Shown in pieces: positions 10,070 to 25,000 of a stretch of DNA of 64,000 nt; the stretch's first letter is position 1; every line of letters begins with the position of its first letter. The notes under the pieces are model-generated. The model was not told where the DNA came from. It worked only from the letters and a program-made list of their open reading frames with translations, and ran no database searches. The position numbers and the translations under genes were made by a program. Location: the NCBI RefSeq assembly GCF_014633365.1, contig NC_068346.1:20233030-20297029 (forward strand), written 5' to 3'. The DNA is from Diospyros lotus. Lineage: Eukaryota > Streptophyta > Magnoliopsida > Ericales > Ebenaceae.

Positions 10070-13000
10070 GTATTGCCTTTCTATCTGCCTTAGATTTGGC
10101 CTGTAGCATTGCAATAATTAAAAACCAAGTGCATACATTATTGACATTTTGGATGATGTAAGTTGGTAAGGTCATAGACGGTAGACATTAACATGACATG
10201 CACAAGGTGATAAACACGTACCACTAGTCTTTGATTATCTAGCTACATAAAACTGATGAGTTTCAACTGGCATTTTTCTTTTCAGAATTATGTTTTCTTT
10301 TTCCCCTATAGCCTGAGTGTATTATGTTTCTGTAATTTAAGTTAAGAAAAACATTTGAACTGTTTTTTTTATTACCTTTTTTGTGGCCAATACTGCCAGA
10401 GGGCACCTCTATAGCTTCAAATGTTATCTGCTGTAACTAGGTGATGAAGTAGTTGCATTCTATGTTTGTCTTTCAGTATTAATTTATTCATGTATAGGAA
10501 TTGATCTTATCTAGGCAGAATGGCACTCCAAAATTTTAGTAATCAACTGCACATGGTTGGGTCTATGTCGTAAGGAGTTGAGTTTAGTTAATAGGTAGCC
10601 CCTTCCTCCACTCGGTGGATATAACTGCAGTTACTTATTCAACTCTTTTTTTTAATTGGTTGCCAAGATTCATTGCTCCTGTTGCACTATTTTTAATGTA
10701 ACCATTCAAACTTCATTTCTTTTCTTTTGTACTTATCTGGTTCTCCAACCAAACATTCTTCCCTCTATCATGATACCGCCTGATTCTACTATTCTGTATT
10801 ATACCATTTTGCTTCTACCATCATATGTTTTATTTTTCCTTACTATTAGCTTTCAGACAGAGTAGGTCATTTCTATACCTTGCTATATGATTGCTGATTT
10901 GTTCTTCACGGATCCTTTACCCTTGAAATTTCTGTATAACTAGTTTATTCAGCAATTCAATTGTTAACATTATAGCTGAATTGTTATCTGTGGTAACTAA
11001 ATTGTGTCTTGTCTGGTGCTTCATGTTGTCTCTCTTTGTTATTATTGCAGACAATGTTTGAAGGGATCCTTGTTGATATACCATTTGCCACTTTCTTCTT
11101 GAGCAAACTAAAGCAGAAGTAAGGTTTCAGATGGTTTCCTTGGCTTATCACTTTTAATATGTTCCTTCTTTATTAGTTGTTGATCCCATTTATGGATTTC
11201 TATCTTCTTAATATTTGAAGATATTTTATTTCACCTGTGTGTGTCTCATTTGCATGTCATCTAGATGGGGAATTATTGAAATCTGGATCTCTACTGTAAG
11301 TCAAACCAAGGGATAGTTTGAACCCCGGGGGGGGGTGCTGATTTTAGATCACAAACTAAAAATCTACCTATTTATGTGTATATATATAATAATTTCAAGT
11401 TGAATCACTCTTTCGTTTGATTTCATTTGCTTTTTGAATTTTATCATTCAAGAGTTTTCTACCAATGCTAAAAATGTTTCCAATTCTTAACAGAGGTCTC
11501 GAAAGAGGTTACTTGGAGCACCATGGGTCCTTACCCAAATGTGCTAGCCAAAGGCAGCTTATAGGTTCATGGGACCAAGTAATATATCTAAGCTTCCACA
11601 GTAGACTACTGATGTGGGATTGGTTTGTGAAATTCTTCGAATCAATAAGGGAGAGCGTTGTGAATACCTCTCCAGGATATTAATATAACTGTTGTGAAGA
11701 CAAGTAATATAACCAAAATGTTGCTTGTTTAAACTATTTGATCACTATTGCCAAGCTCATTAATGGGCTAAAAATGTTTATTGTGCTCCCACAATTTTCA
11801 CAACCTCAGTGTAACTTCACCTCTTTAATATTGGCTTGCATTACACAACAACAGTGACAAATTATCATACTTTGTGTAGAAACTATAATAATTTTTGGAC
11901 CATGCTATAGGTACTCTATGGGCTACACCATGGGCTACACAATGCATCATAAATGATAAAAATACCCCTCGCGTCTAACTGTCTCGTGCTGGCTCACTCC
12001 ATTGGGTGGGGGGTATTTTAGTCATGCGCTTCACTGCCTCACTTCATCACCTTAGGTGAGGGGTATTTTGGACATTTTAGTTACATTATGTAGCTCATGG
12101 TATAACCTATGGAGTACCAATAGCATTTTCCACAATTTTTTATATATATTTTTACATCACCCTTTATCTATATGAGAAGAATTAGAAAATAGGAAAGAAT
12201 AAAATAGAAAACTATAAAATAGGGACAAATCTGTACAATAGTTGAGCCATAATTATAGGAATAATCCCACAATCATGGGAAGCAAGATGGGGTGGATTGA
12301 TTGATTGATATGTGTGGTAAAGAGAGAGAAACAATGTTGAACAAGATAGAAAAGAGAGAAAACCCTTTTTAGGAGTAGAACTCTATGTTTGGTTTAGACT
12401 TCTTCCATTGAAATTTATAGTAAGTTGGATAATAATTAAGGCTAAAATTAAGGCTTAAATGATAGTTAATTACATCTAATCACGTGCTAATTGATTGCTA
12501 ATTACATGTTAATTGACAACTAATCCAACAGTGGCAAATCTTTCTTCCTTGATTTATGGCAAATCTTCTTGATTTTTCTACCTTGATTCATGACAATATT
12601 ATTTTCGACACTCCCCCTCAAGCTAGAGAGTATATATTGACTATTCTCAACTTGCATATAATCTACTAAAATCTTGTAGGTGGAAGACCTTTAGTTAGAA
12701 TATCTACTAATTAGTTTTCTGTTGGCATGCAAGAAGTGGTTATTAAGCCACTATCCAATTTTTCTTTGATGAAGTGTCTATCTATCTCTATACGTTTGGT
12801 ATGCTCATACTAAACTGAATTGTGTGAAATACTAATAGCAGATTTATTGCCACAATACAATTTCATTGTCCTTTTTGGGCTGATCTTGAGATCATTTAAA
12901 ATAATTCTTAGCCATAGAAGTTCACACTCCATGAGCCATAGCTCTAAATTTTGTCTCAGCACTTGATCTAGCAACCACAGAAAGAGTCAAAAGGTAATAA

Positions 13001-16000
13001 ATGTTTGTAGAACCAATTTCGCACAAAAGACATGGAAAGAGATATATTTAAGATGGCTAAACCTAGAGAAACAAAAAAACAAGATATTTGATCAACCCTG
13101 TAATTGTCCCTGAATTCACCTCCGTTGTCTGTAGAGGATTATAATTTGTCTTAGGCTATACCTTGTTTTTTTGGGGAAAATAGCCTCTAATGTCAGCTCT
13201 TGTAACCTAGCTTTCTCAGTTGCCTGCCTCACCATGGCAGGCATCATCATTTTCACAATCGATCTAAGCTCATCCTTCAAGCCACTAACAAAGTTCGACA
13301 CAAAAGTACTGCTCAGTCAAGGCTGGTTGAGCTCACTTCAAAGCTCTCAATACTGAGTCACCGTCCCTACTTGTTTCAACAGCTTGAATTTCTCAATTAC
13401 ATCAGACATATTCCTCTCCCCAAACCATTCACACAACTCCTCCGCAAATTCATTCCACCTTGCTTCCATCTCCTTAGTTTTTATCCACCCTTGGTACTAG
13501 GAATCGACCATATTGTTAAGATAGGTTGTTGCCAGGGTTACTTTCTGCACTTCCATCACATTATATAATTGGAAGAACTGCTCACATCTATGGATCCACC
13601 ACCTAGGCTTGGATCCATCGAATAGGGTTATCTCCAAACAGGGCATCGAGGCATGATTAGTAGTTTGGGGAGTTATTCCTCTTACCTGTACTCCTGTATC
13701 CTTTTCTGATAGTTCATTCGTCTCCACCATTCTCGTAGGCTGCGGTAGAATTCCTTGGTCGGAATGACCTGGATCTGTGACTGATTGGGACGAGAATTCA
13801 GGCGGTAACCTGAATTGTGGTAGGGAGGATAGCACGTTGAACATACTATTGATCCTTTTCTCATACTGTTCAATTGTCTCTCGATGTTTTTCCAATTCAT
13901 GCTGCATTCCTTCCCTTGATGCAACCAGATCTTCCCTTCCCTGAGTAACTGCTTCATGCGTGAGTCATCGCAAACTCCAATGCTTCCATCCTTGTTTCCA
14001 ACTGCTTCAAACGAGTTCCTTTTGCCATTGCATCGACACCGATGTACTCCTTCGCCTGATCACCTCCTTCGCCATCGAGGATGACTGGCTCTGATACCAT
14101 AATGATAAGTCTCGGATTTGAGACTTGTGCAGCTCTGGAAGACTGGAATATTTTGTAGTCATAGGAGAAATTTGAATGGAGAGAGGGAGTTTGAAAGGAG
14201 GGAGAATTTAGAGAGAGAGAAAGGAGGGAAAGAGATTTTGGAGGGAAAGGATTATGTATTATCTCATACTTAATTCCCATCCTCATACATCTGGTTCCCT
14301 TTCATAGGCATCTCTTTGGTTGTAACTCCCTTAACTGAAAGAGTACATGCTGTCTAAGCTATAATTACTAGGTACAACAACTTCTTATTTACTAGCATTA
14401 ACACTAGTTACAATTATACCTCTGGCATTCCCTTGGAGTCATTACAACATCTTAGTAACTTTGAATTTCCAAAATTAGTTTTTTGAAGTGTTTTAGAAAA
14501 GAAAGAGGTTTGCATTTTTTATATATAAGTTGTTATTAAGGACATGTATCATCAAACAGAAACATGCGTTCGGATCAGGGAAGGAGATACTAGACTTTTT
14601 CAGTTATAACCGGATTACATTAAGGATCTACACTTTGCCCTTGCATCTTTGTTCTTGGATTGATTTTTAGTCTGACCACTTGTTATTTCCTTTTATCTTC
14701 TGCCAGATATGATTTGTCTTAGCTTCTTTGTACATTCTCTATCTGATTATGGTGCATTTATAATTTTGTTGTACAGGTACAACTATTTGAATGACTTGCC
14801 TTCCTTGGATCCTGAGTTATATCGCCACCTTATTTTCTTGAAGGTGATCCTTCCCCCTATCATTTATCATTTCCAGAGCTTCTAGTGAAAACTTAGGCTT
14901 TGAGCCTTCAATTGTTTGACAAAGAGGAAGCCAAGAAATCAATATTTAAACATTGTTACTGCATTGCCACAAGAAGTTTGTCCCTGAATTTTAATACATC
15001 AGTGCATGTTATTGTCAAACAAAAAATTCTTAGGAACATTTATAAATGCATATGGAAGTGAAGTCTCAACTCTAAGTTGCATTGTCCTACGGTATAATCA
15101 TCAGAACAAGTGGAGCTGCCTGCAGAAACGGTAATATAAGGTCTGGATTGATGTCAGATTTTGAGGCCTAGTGAAACGATACCCTGTAGTTTTACAAAGG
15201 AATCCCCCCCCCCCCCCCACACACAACACCCCCCCCCCTCCGGCCCTCCTTCCCTAACTAGTGTACTTGTTAACATAAACATCATAAATTTAGTCACATG
15301 TAAAAAGATTTGCTTGTACTCTTTTGTGATAAACATTATCCCTGTTTTGTTGTTTTGTTTGTGTGTGCATAATTTTGAGCTATTTACTCATTATTTTAAT
15401 AGTTTCTTTTGTTTGACGTGCAGCATTACGGAGGTGATATTTCAGAGTTGGAATTATTCTTTGTTATTGTAAATAACGAATATGGAGAGCAAATGGAAGA
15501 AGAGCTGCTTCCGGGAGGGAAAAATGTACGAGTTACTAATGAGAATGTCATTACATTTATTCATCTTGTAGCCAACCATCGTTTGAATTTCCAGGTATCG
15601 CTGGTTTTATCCTCTTATTTATTGTTGCTGTAAACTTTCTCTTTCATAATTATGATGTCAAAACATCCTTTTCAGATACGACAACAGAGTTCCCATTTTC
15701 TGAGGGGATTTCAGCAACTTATACAGAAAGATTGGATTAACATGTTTAATGAACATGAACTTCAGGTATCCTGATTATATATTGAATGATATTTTAGACC
15801 ATTGACATGAATATTTCTCTCTCCTTGGAAACAGACAGCTATAAAATTTATAAAAAGAAGTGTAAGTTACTAATTATTTTCTGCTCTCTGCTAATAAGAA
15901 ATGAATTGTAAACATCATCAATATGGGATTGAAAATCAATCAATATTATCCATTTAAAATTGCAACCATCAGTGAAATTTTTACAATCAATGACATTACC

Positions 16001-19000
16001 AAGATGTCAAAGACACAATACTGTTGATATGGCAATCGCTTGCCTACATCTTCCATTCTTTATGTGCTTTCTTTGTGCACAACTTATGACGTGGCTACCT
16101 ATCGTCATTGTGGTCTGTTATGATAGAATGAAATAGTTGTAGGGGCTTAAAGTGGAGAAATGTGTTCAACATTTATGTGATGATAACATTATCTTAAGGC
16201 TAAAAGAAAAGTTTTATCGCATATCAATTGGACTTTATTTGTTGTATGATTCAAAATGTTAGGTAGTTAAGTACCAACACATCCAAAATGAGTATAGTTG
16301 ATGTGTTGTTATATAAGAAAAAACATTATTATAAACAAGATTATCCATAATAAGATTGGGGTGACGCTTTATTGGAGATAAGATGCACAAGACACAATTA
16401 AGAAAGTTTGAATGTGTGAGAAGAAGACCAATATATGCACATATGAGGCAAGTGGATGGAGCATAAGAGAATCGAACACAAATCATTGAGATTGGCTGTG
16501 ATATTTCCAATATATTACCTGTGATATTTCCAACATAAATCATATAGCCTCTAGCATCTAATCTCATGTTCCATTAGAGAATCAAACACATTGAGATTGG
16601 CTGCCATTTTGTTAGAGAAAAGTTGCGTTTTGGAGATATTGTCACTGCATTTGTGGGTTCTCATGACTAGTAAGCCAATTTGTTCACTCAGTCACTCGAA
16701 GATCCTCGTATGAGCTATATATGCACCAAGTTGGGCATATTCAACATTTATGCTCAAGTTTGAGGGGGAGTGTTAAGATATTATGATTGATATATGTTAG
16801 GCAACTGTATATATACTACACCCCTATGTTATAATAACCATATATCTCATATGATGTGTAGAATATATACTTTCCTTTGTGATGGTATTGGTTCATGTAT
16901 TTAAGTGATGTACATCTTATTCAATATACAATTCTACATTCTCTTATTTTTACAGTTATGCCTTGCCTGTACAATAAGGAAAATAGGTGTACTTTTGAAG
17001 ATTCTGTGTTGTTACTGTTACTGCCATTGTTAAAAGAGTTGTTTAATTCATAGCACCATCAGTGTGAATGAAATTTTGTGAATATTAATTTTATTGGTGG
17101 TTATTTTGGATTCACCTTTACATGAAGATTGTATCATATTGACACCTCTTATAGATACTTAATATAGATGCTATCAAAGATATTGTTTTGTAATACTCTT
17201 ACACTTCTGCAATGGTGATCTGTATGACTTCTTAATTAGATTATATGGCATGTAAAAGTTTTACTACTTGTGCTGTATTCCTCTGTCTTTTCTTTTTTGT
17301 TTTTTTCCGTCTTTCTCATGTACTTGAGTGTATATGTTCAATGAATCGTCTTTTTCATTGATTACAAGTTTTTATTACTTTTCGTGTCTTTTCTTTATTG
17401 TAAATAGTCGTGAGAACCCTAATCTGTTCTGTGGAATCTCAATTTCCAGTTTCTTTTGTGGTGTTTCCTTTTCCAGCTTCTGATATCTGGATCAGTTGAT
17501 GGTTTTGATATTGAGGATCTTCGAGCCCATACTAATTATGCGGGTGGCTACCATAGCGTATGTTCTTTCTACTTACTCAATATTCCTGTTCTTCTTTCAA
17601 GAAGACCCCCCCCCCCAAGCCCCTCCTTGGTAATTGGGGGAAACAAACTGTCAGAATGCTATGAGGCATAGACCAGTTCATATTTTTTTGAGTAATTATC
17701 ATTAACAGTCATAAACTTGGTTTCCCCATCCATTTTGAGGGTTCGTTCAAAAATATATTACCTGACACTACAAATTGGTCTGAAATATCAGTTCATACTT
17801 GGGCCAAAGGTCCTGATGGTACTCCACTTGTTTCCAATCTAGTGGAATCTTCAATGTCTGATAAAGTCAATGTTTGCTATCTGGTGGAACTTTCCCTATG
17901 TTCTGTCTTCCCTTCAGAAAGAAAATTGTTTCTTCTAGTAGTTTTTGCCGCTGAGGGCAGGCTTTCATGGCAAAGGTAAGTGTGAGAATTTAGATATATA
18001 TATAGAGAGAGAGACAGATGGTTTGAAGAATATCTCCATATTATTACAAACTAATAGATGGAACACATATATACAACTATCATGACATAAGCCATGATAT
18101 CATGCTAACTATCTCTATATACAACTCAACACTCCCTCTCAAGCTAGAGGCTAGATATCATATGCACCAAGTTTGTTACAAATATATTCTACCCGAGGGC
18201 CTTTTAGAGACTTGGTGAAGACATCTGCAAGTTGATTATTGGAGTTAACAAACTTTGTAACAATAACACCTTCAATCAACTTTTCTCCAATAAAGTAATA
18301 GTTAATTTCAATATGCTTGGTCCGTTCATGGAACATTGGATTAGAAGCAATGTGCAAGGTAGCCTAATTATCACAAATAAGCTTCATAAGAGATACTTTA
18401 CAAAACTTAAGTTCTTGCAAGAGTTGCTTAAGCCAGACGATCTCACAAGTTGCATTAGCCATAGCCTGATATTCTGCCTCTGCACTTGATCTAGCTACTA
18501 CATTTTGTTTCTTACTTTTTCAAGAAATTAGATTTCCTCCCATAAGAATACAATACCCAGAGGTTGACCTACAATCAGAAGGAGATCCTGCCCAATCCGC
18601 ATCTGCATAACAACAAATATCTGTGTGTCCCTTATTCTCATGGAGTAGCCCTTTACCTGGTGCTCTTTTGATATATCTTAGAATCCAGATAACAACATCC
18701 CAGTGAGAGTCACTTGGAGAATCGAGAAATTGACTGACTACACTTACAGCAAAAGCAATGTCAGGGCGAGTGACAGTGAGATAGTTCAGCTTGCCTGCCA
18801 ATCTTCAATACCTTTCAAGATCTAAAAAGGGATCCCCCTGTCCCGACAAGAGTTTGATATTCGGGTCCATTGGAGTATCAGCCAATTTGCAATTCACCTT
18901 GCTAGTTTCTTTTAAGATGTCAAGGTCATACTTCCTATGAGAAATTGAGATACCATCTCTTGATTGTACAACCTCAATATTCAAGAAATACCAGTGTCTA

Positions 19001-22000
19001 CCTAAGTCTTCGGTTTGAAAGTGCTAATGTAGATGTTCCTTCAGCTGTTGTATGCCAACTTGATCACTCCCTGTGATAACAATGTCATCCACATAAACAA
19101 TAAGGTAGATGCATAAAGAAGAGGAGTGTCGATAGAAAATTGAATGATCAGCTTCACTCTGGGTGAGACCAAAGGCTTGAACCACAGTGCTAAGCCTTTC
19201 GAATCATGCTCGTAGAGATTGTTTGAGATCATAGAGAGACTTCTTGAGTTTGCAGACTATATTGAACTCCCCGTTAGCAACAAAATTAGGTGGTTGCTCC
19301 ATATAAACCTCCTACAATAGATCACCATGGAGGAAGGCATTTTTAATATCCAATTGATAGAGCAGCCAATGACGCATAGCAGCCATAGAGAGAAATAGGC
19401 GAACAAGAGTCATTTTAGTAACAAGAGAGAAGGTATCACTATAATTTAGCACATAGATCTATCTATGTATAGCCTTTGGCAACTAAGCGAGCCTTAAGAT
19501 GATCCACCTGTCCATCGGGGCCCACTTTTGGAGTGAACACCCACCAGGAACCAACGAGAATCTTTCTTGGTGGTAGAGCCACTAAGTCCTAAGTACCATT
19601 TAAGTGTAAGGCTTTAATCTTATCTAACATAACTTGGCACCAACCTGGATGTGACAGGGCTTCATCTGTAATTTTAGGAACAAAAACAGAGAAAAGACTT
19701 GAAACAAAGGCACTAAAAGTAGGTGACAGACACTCGTAACACAAAAAATTATAAAGAGGGTGTGGATAACGAGTGGACCGTGTACCTTTGTGGGAAGCAA
19801 CAGGAAGGCTAGCTGGCGCAGGATCCGTGGCAAGAGGAACCACTGACAGAGAGTCCTATTCTGTAGGAATGTTGGCGCCGACAATAGACTAAGGACAACG
19901 ATGATATGTAAGAAGTGAAGGATCCGTAGAGTGTGGATCTGGAGATAGTAGTGGGGGGTCCACAAAAGAGGAGACAAACGGACCCGAAGAGGGCAACAAA
20001 AGAGAAAAGAAATGAATAGGCAATACCTGGTCATGTCTCTGTAAATCAGGTTGAGCAACCGAGAAGAAAAACTGTTGTTCAAAGAAAGTTACATTAGCAT
20101 ATATAAGATAGTGGTTTAACTCAGGAGAGTAACACTTATAGCCTTTTTTGCAATTGAGAGTAGCCTAGAAAGATACACTTGAGAGATTTGGCAGCAAGTT
20201 TATTTTGTCTAGGTGAAAAAGAACCCACAAAATAGATACATCCAAATACACAAAAGGGAACAGAATAAAGTGACTGTGTAGGAAACATAAAAGAATGAGG
20301 AATTTGGTCTTGTAACACAGAAGATGGCATGCGATTGATCAAATAACAATCAGGAAGAACAGCATCACCCCAAAATTTGGTGGATGATTGGCATGTAAAA
20401 GTAGTGTTTGGGCAATTTCAATGAGATGACGATTTTTACGCTCAGCAACACCAATTTGTTGGGGTGTGTAAGGACAGGAAGATTGATGTAAGTTGCCATT
20501 AGCAGTTATGAAAGTAGTAAACTAAGAGGAAAAATACTCAGAGACATTATCACTACAGAAAACAAGTATAGAAATGCCAAACTGTGTTTTTATTTCAACA
20601 ATAAATGTTTGAAAGACAAAATAATTCGGATTGACTTTTCATGAGAAAAACAAAGTGCAACGGGAAAAGTCATCAATAAAAGTAACAAAGTATGAAAAAC
20701 CTATAGTAGAGTTGACTCAATTGGGCCCCCATACATCAAAGTGCACAAGCGAAAAAGGAGCCGCAGCATTGTTATGGGCACAACTAGGAAAAGAACTACA
20801 AGCGTGTTTACCACACTGAGATGACTCACAATTAAAAGTGGATAATGACGACAGACTAGGAACTAACTTCTTTAGTTTGGAGATGCTAGGATGATTGAGA
20901 CGAGAGTGAAGGAGATCTAGGGAAGTCGTGCAGGCTACTAGTGAACTAAGCACAACAAGATGATAGTGATTCCGTGACTCACGTCCGATGCCAATCGTAT
21001 GCCCCGTACCCCAATCCTGCACACAAACAGAAGTAGTGGTATATGTCACTGAACATTCTAGTTCTCTAGTAAGTTGACTAACAAAAAGCAAATTAAAAGG
21101 ACTACATGGGACATAAAGGACATAATTTAAAGGGAAAGAGGAGGTAAGAGAGGTTTTCCCTATCCCTTTAACGAGCATTTTGTTGCCATCTGCAAGAGTG
21201 ATGGTTGGTAAATGTTCAGAAAGTGTAAGGGTAGAGAAAATATCATTATTGCCACACATGTGATCGGTAGCACTAGAATCCAAAATCCAAGGGCTAATAG
21301 AAGGGGTTTCAGTAACACAAGCCATGGGATGATCAGTAGATGGCTAAAATCCTGGGAACTTCAAGAAAGCCTCATAGTCAGTAGCTGGTAGGGTTACCAT
21401 CTGAGTGTCCGAAGAACTGTCAGCCATATTGTATCTTTTGTATGTATCTTTCATAGTGGGGCTAGTGAACTTAGTTAAGATCTGATGGCAGACAAGCTTG
21501 AACTCAAGCTTGAGACCAGACAACGTAAGGACCATGAACAATTTTTCCTGCTGAGAATCATGAGCGGATTTGGAATCAGAGTATGGAAGAAGAGCTTTAA
21601 ACTCCTGCATGAGAGAACGCATTTGGCCCAGATAGGATTCCATAGAGTGACCCTGCTAGATGTTCTTGATAGTGTGGACAACTGTGTATAGACGTTGAAT
21701 GTCATTGGTATAACATTCAACGGCTTCCATCCAAACCTCATAATAGGTTTTAAATGGCCGAAAAAGCTACAAAACAGAGCGATCAATGAAATTCCATAAA
21801 ATATTACACAACTGAGCATCAAGTTGTTCCCATCTGGCTTTGTTGACTGGATCGGCATTCTTTGCCTTCGTGGTGAGATGGTTTGCTTGTCCCTGCCCCT
21901 TGAACCACAACTTGACAGAGGTTGCCCATGATAGATAGTTAGCGGAGCCTATCAACTTGTCAGAGGTGATAACAATGTTGGAAAGGGCAAAGGGTTGAGA

Positions 22001-25000
22001 GGTAGCAGATGTTGAAATGGACTCACCATGTGTAGGAGGGATTTGACTGAGGTCAGACATGTCAAGGACTGCAAATTAGATCTGAAACGAGATGAAAGGA
22101 GTAGCGATAGAGGCATGCAGTGGGTGACGGCCAGTGACGGTGGTTGGTGGCCGGCGGTGACGAAACCACCTGGATCTGGATGGACTTAGGGAGATGAGTC
22201 CAATGGTGGTGACAGCGTCGCGATCGGAGCACCGAAGAGAGAGATCGGGGCAAAAACGTCCCAACTAGCAGATCTATCTGGCGGCAAGGCTTCGGGGCTA
22301 GGCCGTTGTAAGGCCGACGATCCAACAACAATGGGGAAAAGTGGGTGCGACAACTAGAAAGTGCATTCACATGCCGACAGTTCAGATTATCTAATTAACT
22401 AACTTTTAATTTTGCTGAAGTAGTTATTGTTTTTATTATCTAATTATTCTTAATTATGGAGTAGTGGGGAGATAATGGAATTAATGAGTAGTTATTAGTA
22501 ATGGAGGAGTGGTAACTGCTCTATAGAATTGTGGGTTGTTTATATATACAGTCATAACCCTCATGGTCGGGATATCAATGTATGAATTATCAAGTTTATT
22601 GAATTCTCTTTGTTCTCCCTCAAGTTCTGTCTATTTTTCTTCCCCCATTCTCTTGGATTCTCCCCTCATTTCTGTTAGTTCTCCTTAATTTCAGTACGTT
22701 CCCCCCTTCAATTCTTGCTATTTCTCCCTCAATTTTCAATTCTATCTTCTAAGGGAACATCACTTAAGACTAGGGTCCAAATGTCTTGACATTTGGTATC
22801 AAAGCAGTCCAGTTCTTGACTGGATCTAGATGTTTTCGATCAAGACTTTGAAGGCCAGCAGAACAAGGCAGTTTCTGAAAACAGTTTCAAAGGCAGTTAC
22901 CAATTATTGGAAGCAGTTATAGTTGTTGTTTAGAGTGAAGTTAAGAGAATTTGACTAATGAAATGGAAGAAGAGACTCACACAAAGCACATGGAGGTGAG
23001 GTTGGATGCCATGGAGTTGGGTTTGCGGCAAATTCAAGTGGAAATGGGTCGTTGCCGAGAAGAGAATATGGCCACCAGAGATGCTGTGCAATCATTGGAG
23101 AAAACATTCGAGAAAGGTTTTGCTAACATCAACCAAAAGCTGGATGACTTACTAGATTTGATTTCAATTAAGTTTCAAATCAGTATACCAGCAGATCTTT
23201 ATTCAAGATCTACTATAGAACCAATTCCAACAGAAGTTGGAATCCTACCTAAGACTTTCGATTTGCAAGAAGTGGATGAATTACTAACAATAGATCAGGC
23301 AATTCAAGATGCCAAGAAAGGAATAGTGGTTTCCGAACAAGTTAATGGTACATCATTGGAGGAGAAATCTGTGGAAGATGAACCTTGGGTGTACGCTAGC
23401 AAATAGGAAGCAAAAGATGCTTTTAAGGCACGGTCGGAGTCAATAAATGTTGAATCCAACTGGAGTTGGAAGCCATGGAGGATGCAGAAGGAACAATTGA
23501 AGCGGTCTGAACGGGAGAACCTTGATGTGTTTTAGAAGACGATGGAAGATCGTGAGGCTGTTGGAATACATACTGCTAAAACTAATTCGCATGATTACTA
23601 GAAGGTTAAGGATTCTGCACCCTACAATCTAGGAAGATTGAATCAGATAGTTAAATCAAGGATTTGATGAAGAAATGTTGGTCCAGTTACTGAGATTTCC
23701 TGGGGACAAGAAATCTTTCAAGGGAGAGGGTATGTCACGACCAACTTGTTATTTTTATTTCTATTTTTACTTATTTTGCTGAAGTAGTTAGTTATTGCTT
23801 TTGTTATTTGATTATTCTTAGTTATGGAGAAGTGGGGAGATAGTGGAGTAATTAAGGAGCAGTTACTGGCAGTGGAGGAGTGGTAATTGCTTTATTGAAT
23901 TGTGGGTTGCTTATATACACAGCCATAACCCTCATGGTCGGGATAACAATGTATGAATTATCAAGTTTATTGAATTCTCTCTGTTCTCCCTCAAGTTCTG
24001 TCTATTTTTCTCCCCCCATTCTCTTGGATTATCCCTCATTTCTATTAGTTCTCCCTAATTTCAGTTTGTTCCCCCCTTCAATTCTTACTATTTCTCCCTC
24101 AATTTCCAATTCTATCTTCTAAGGGAACATCACTTAGGACTAGGGTCCTAACAACATCACCGTGAATAAGTGTATATAGGAGGCTACTTCTTTTATTAGA
24201 AAGGGAAAATTAGACTCTCTTGTGTTTTGCAAATTCACACACATCACAGTGGAATTTCGTAACATCTAGACCTTTGAATAAGAAAGGAAACAACAATTTA
24301 AGAACCATAAAAGAGGGATGACCAAGACGGAAGTGATGAAGCCACAACTTATCTTTATTAGACCAAGCAAGGAATGATATAGGGGAAACTCCTCTTATGA
24401 GCCTGCTCACTTAGTTCTTCAAGGTAGTAAAGTCCAGCCCTTTCCCTAGCATGCCCAATGATCTTCATCGTGTCCTGTTCCTGAAATTCACATAAAGTTC
24501 GATAGAAAATGACACGACACTTAGCATCTGAGGTGAGTTTTTGAATTGAGACAAGGTTTGTAAAGAGTTTAGGGACACGAAGAACATTCTTGAGGGTGAG
24601 ATGTCTGTTTATAATGACATCCCCTTGGCTAGCCACAGTGCTTAATGATCCATCAGCTATAGTTATTTTTCTGGAACTAGTACATGGTGTATAAGAGATG
24701 AATCGATGTGAGGAACATGTCATATGGTTTGTGAGGGCTAGAGAGCAAGTACCTGTCTCAATTTTCTTTTCTAATGATCCTAACAAACTCCTCAGCTTTT
24801 CAATTTCTTCTCGATTGAGTTCCATTGAATCTATTCGATTTGGAACTTTCCTTTCAGTTGGTTGATGGCCACTAGCCACAAAGACTTGTCCCTAGCCCTT
24901 TGGTTGTCCTCCCTTGGGTGGCTTTCCATGAAGTTTCCAGCACTTCTCTGTAGTTTGTCAAGGCTTGTTGCAATAGGTGCACCACCGCGAGTCCTTGTTG

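Larger units (their letters stand above)
22372..24158 (+). mobile_element. Small non-autonomous LTR retrotransposon (about 1.8 kb)
   Basis: Two similar LTRs of about 420 bp flank a 0.94-kb interior. Left LTR 22372-22791, right LTR 23733-24158; both contain TTTTGCTGAAGTAGTTA, CATAACCCTCATGGTCGGGA and AAGGGAACATCACTTA. A PBS TGGTATCAAAGC starts at 22794 and a purine-rich GGGAGAGGG precedes the right LTR. The interior encodes only a gag-like N-terminal protein (22951-23406, then broken frames); there is no protease, RT or integrase. The flanking TCACA (22367-22371) and TCACC (24159-24163) could be an imperfect target duplication. It separates two antisense Copia pieces. Confidence 0.8.

Noticed and set aside
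15206..15238. C/CA-rich tract as a functional G-quadruplex or regulatory site
   Set aside because: It is a low-complexity run in a short intron; no further support. Long C runs are also prone to sequencing error.
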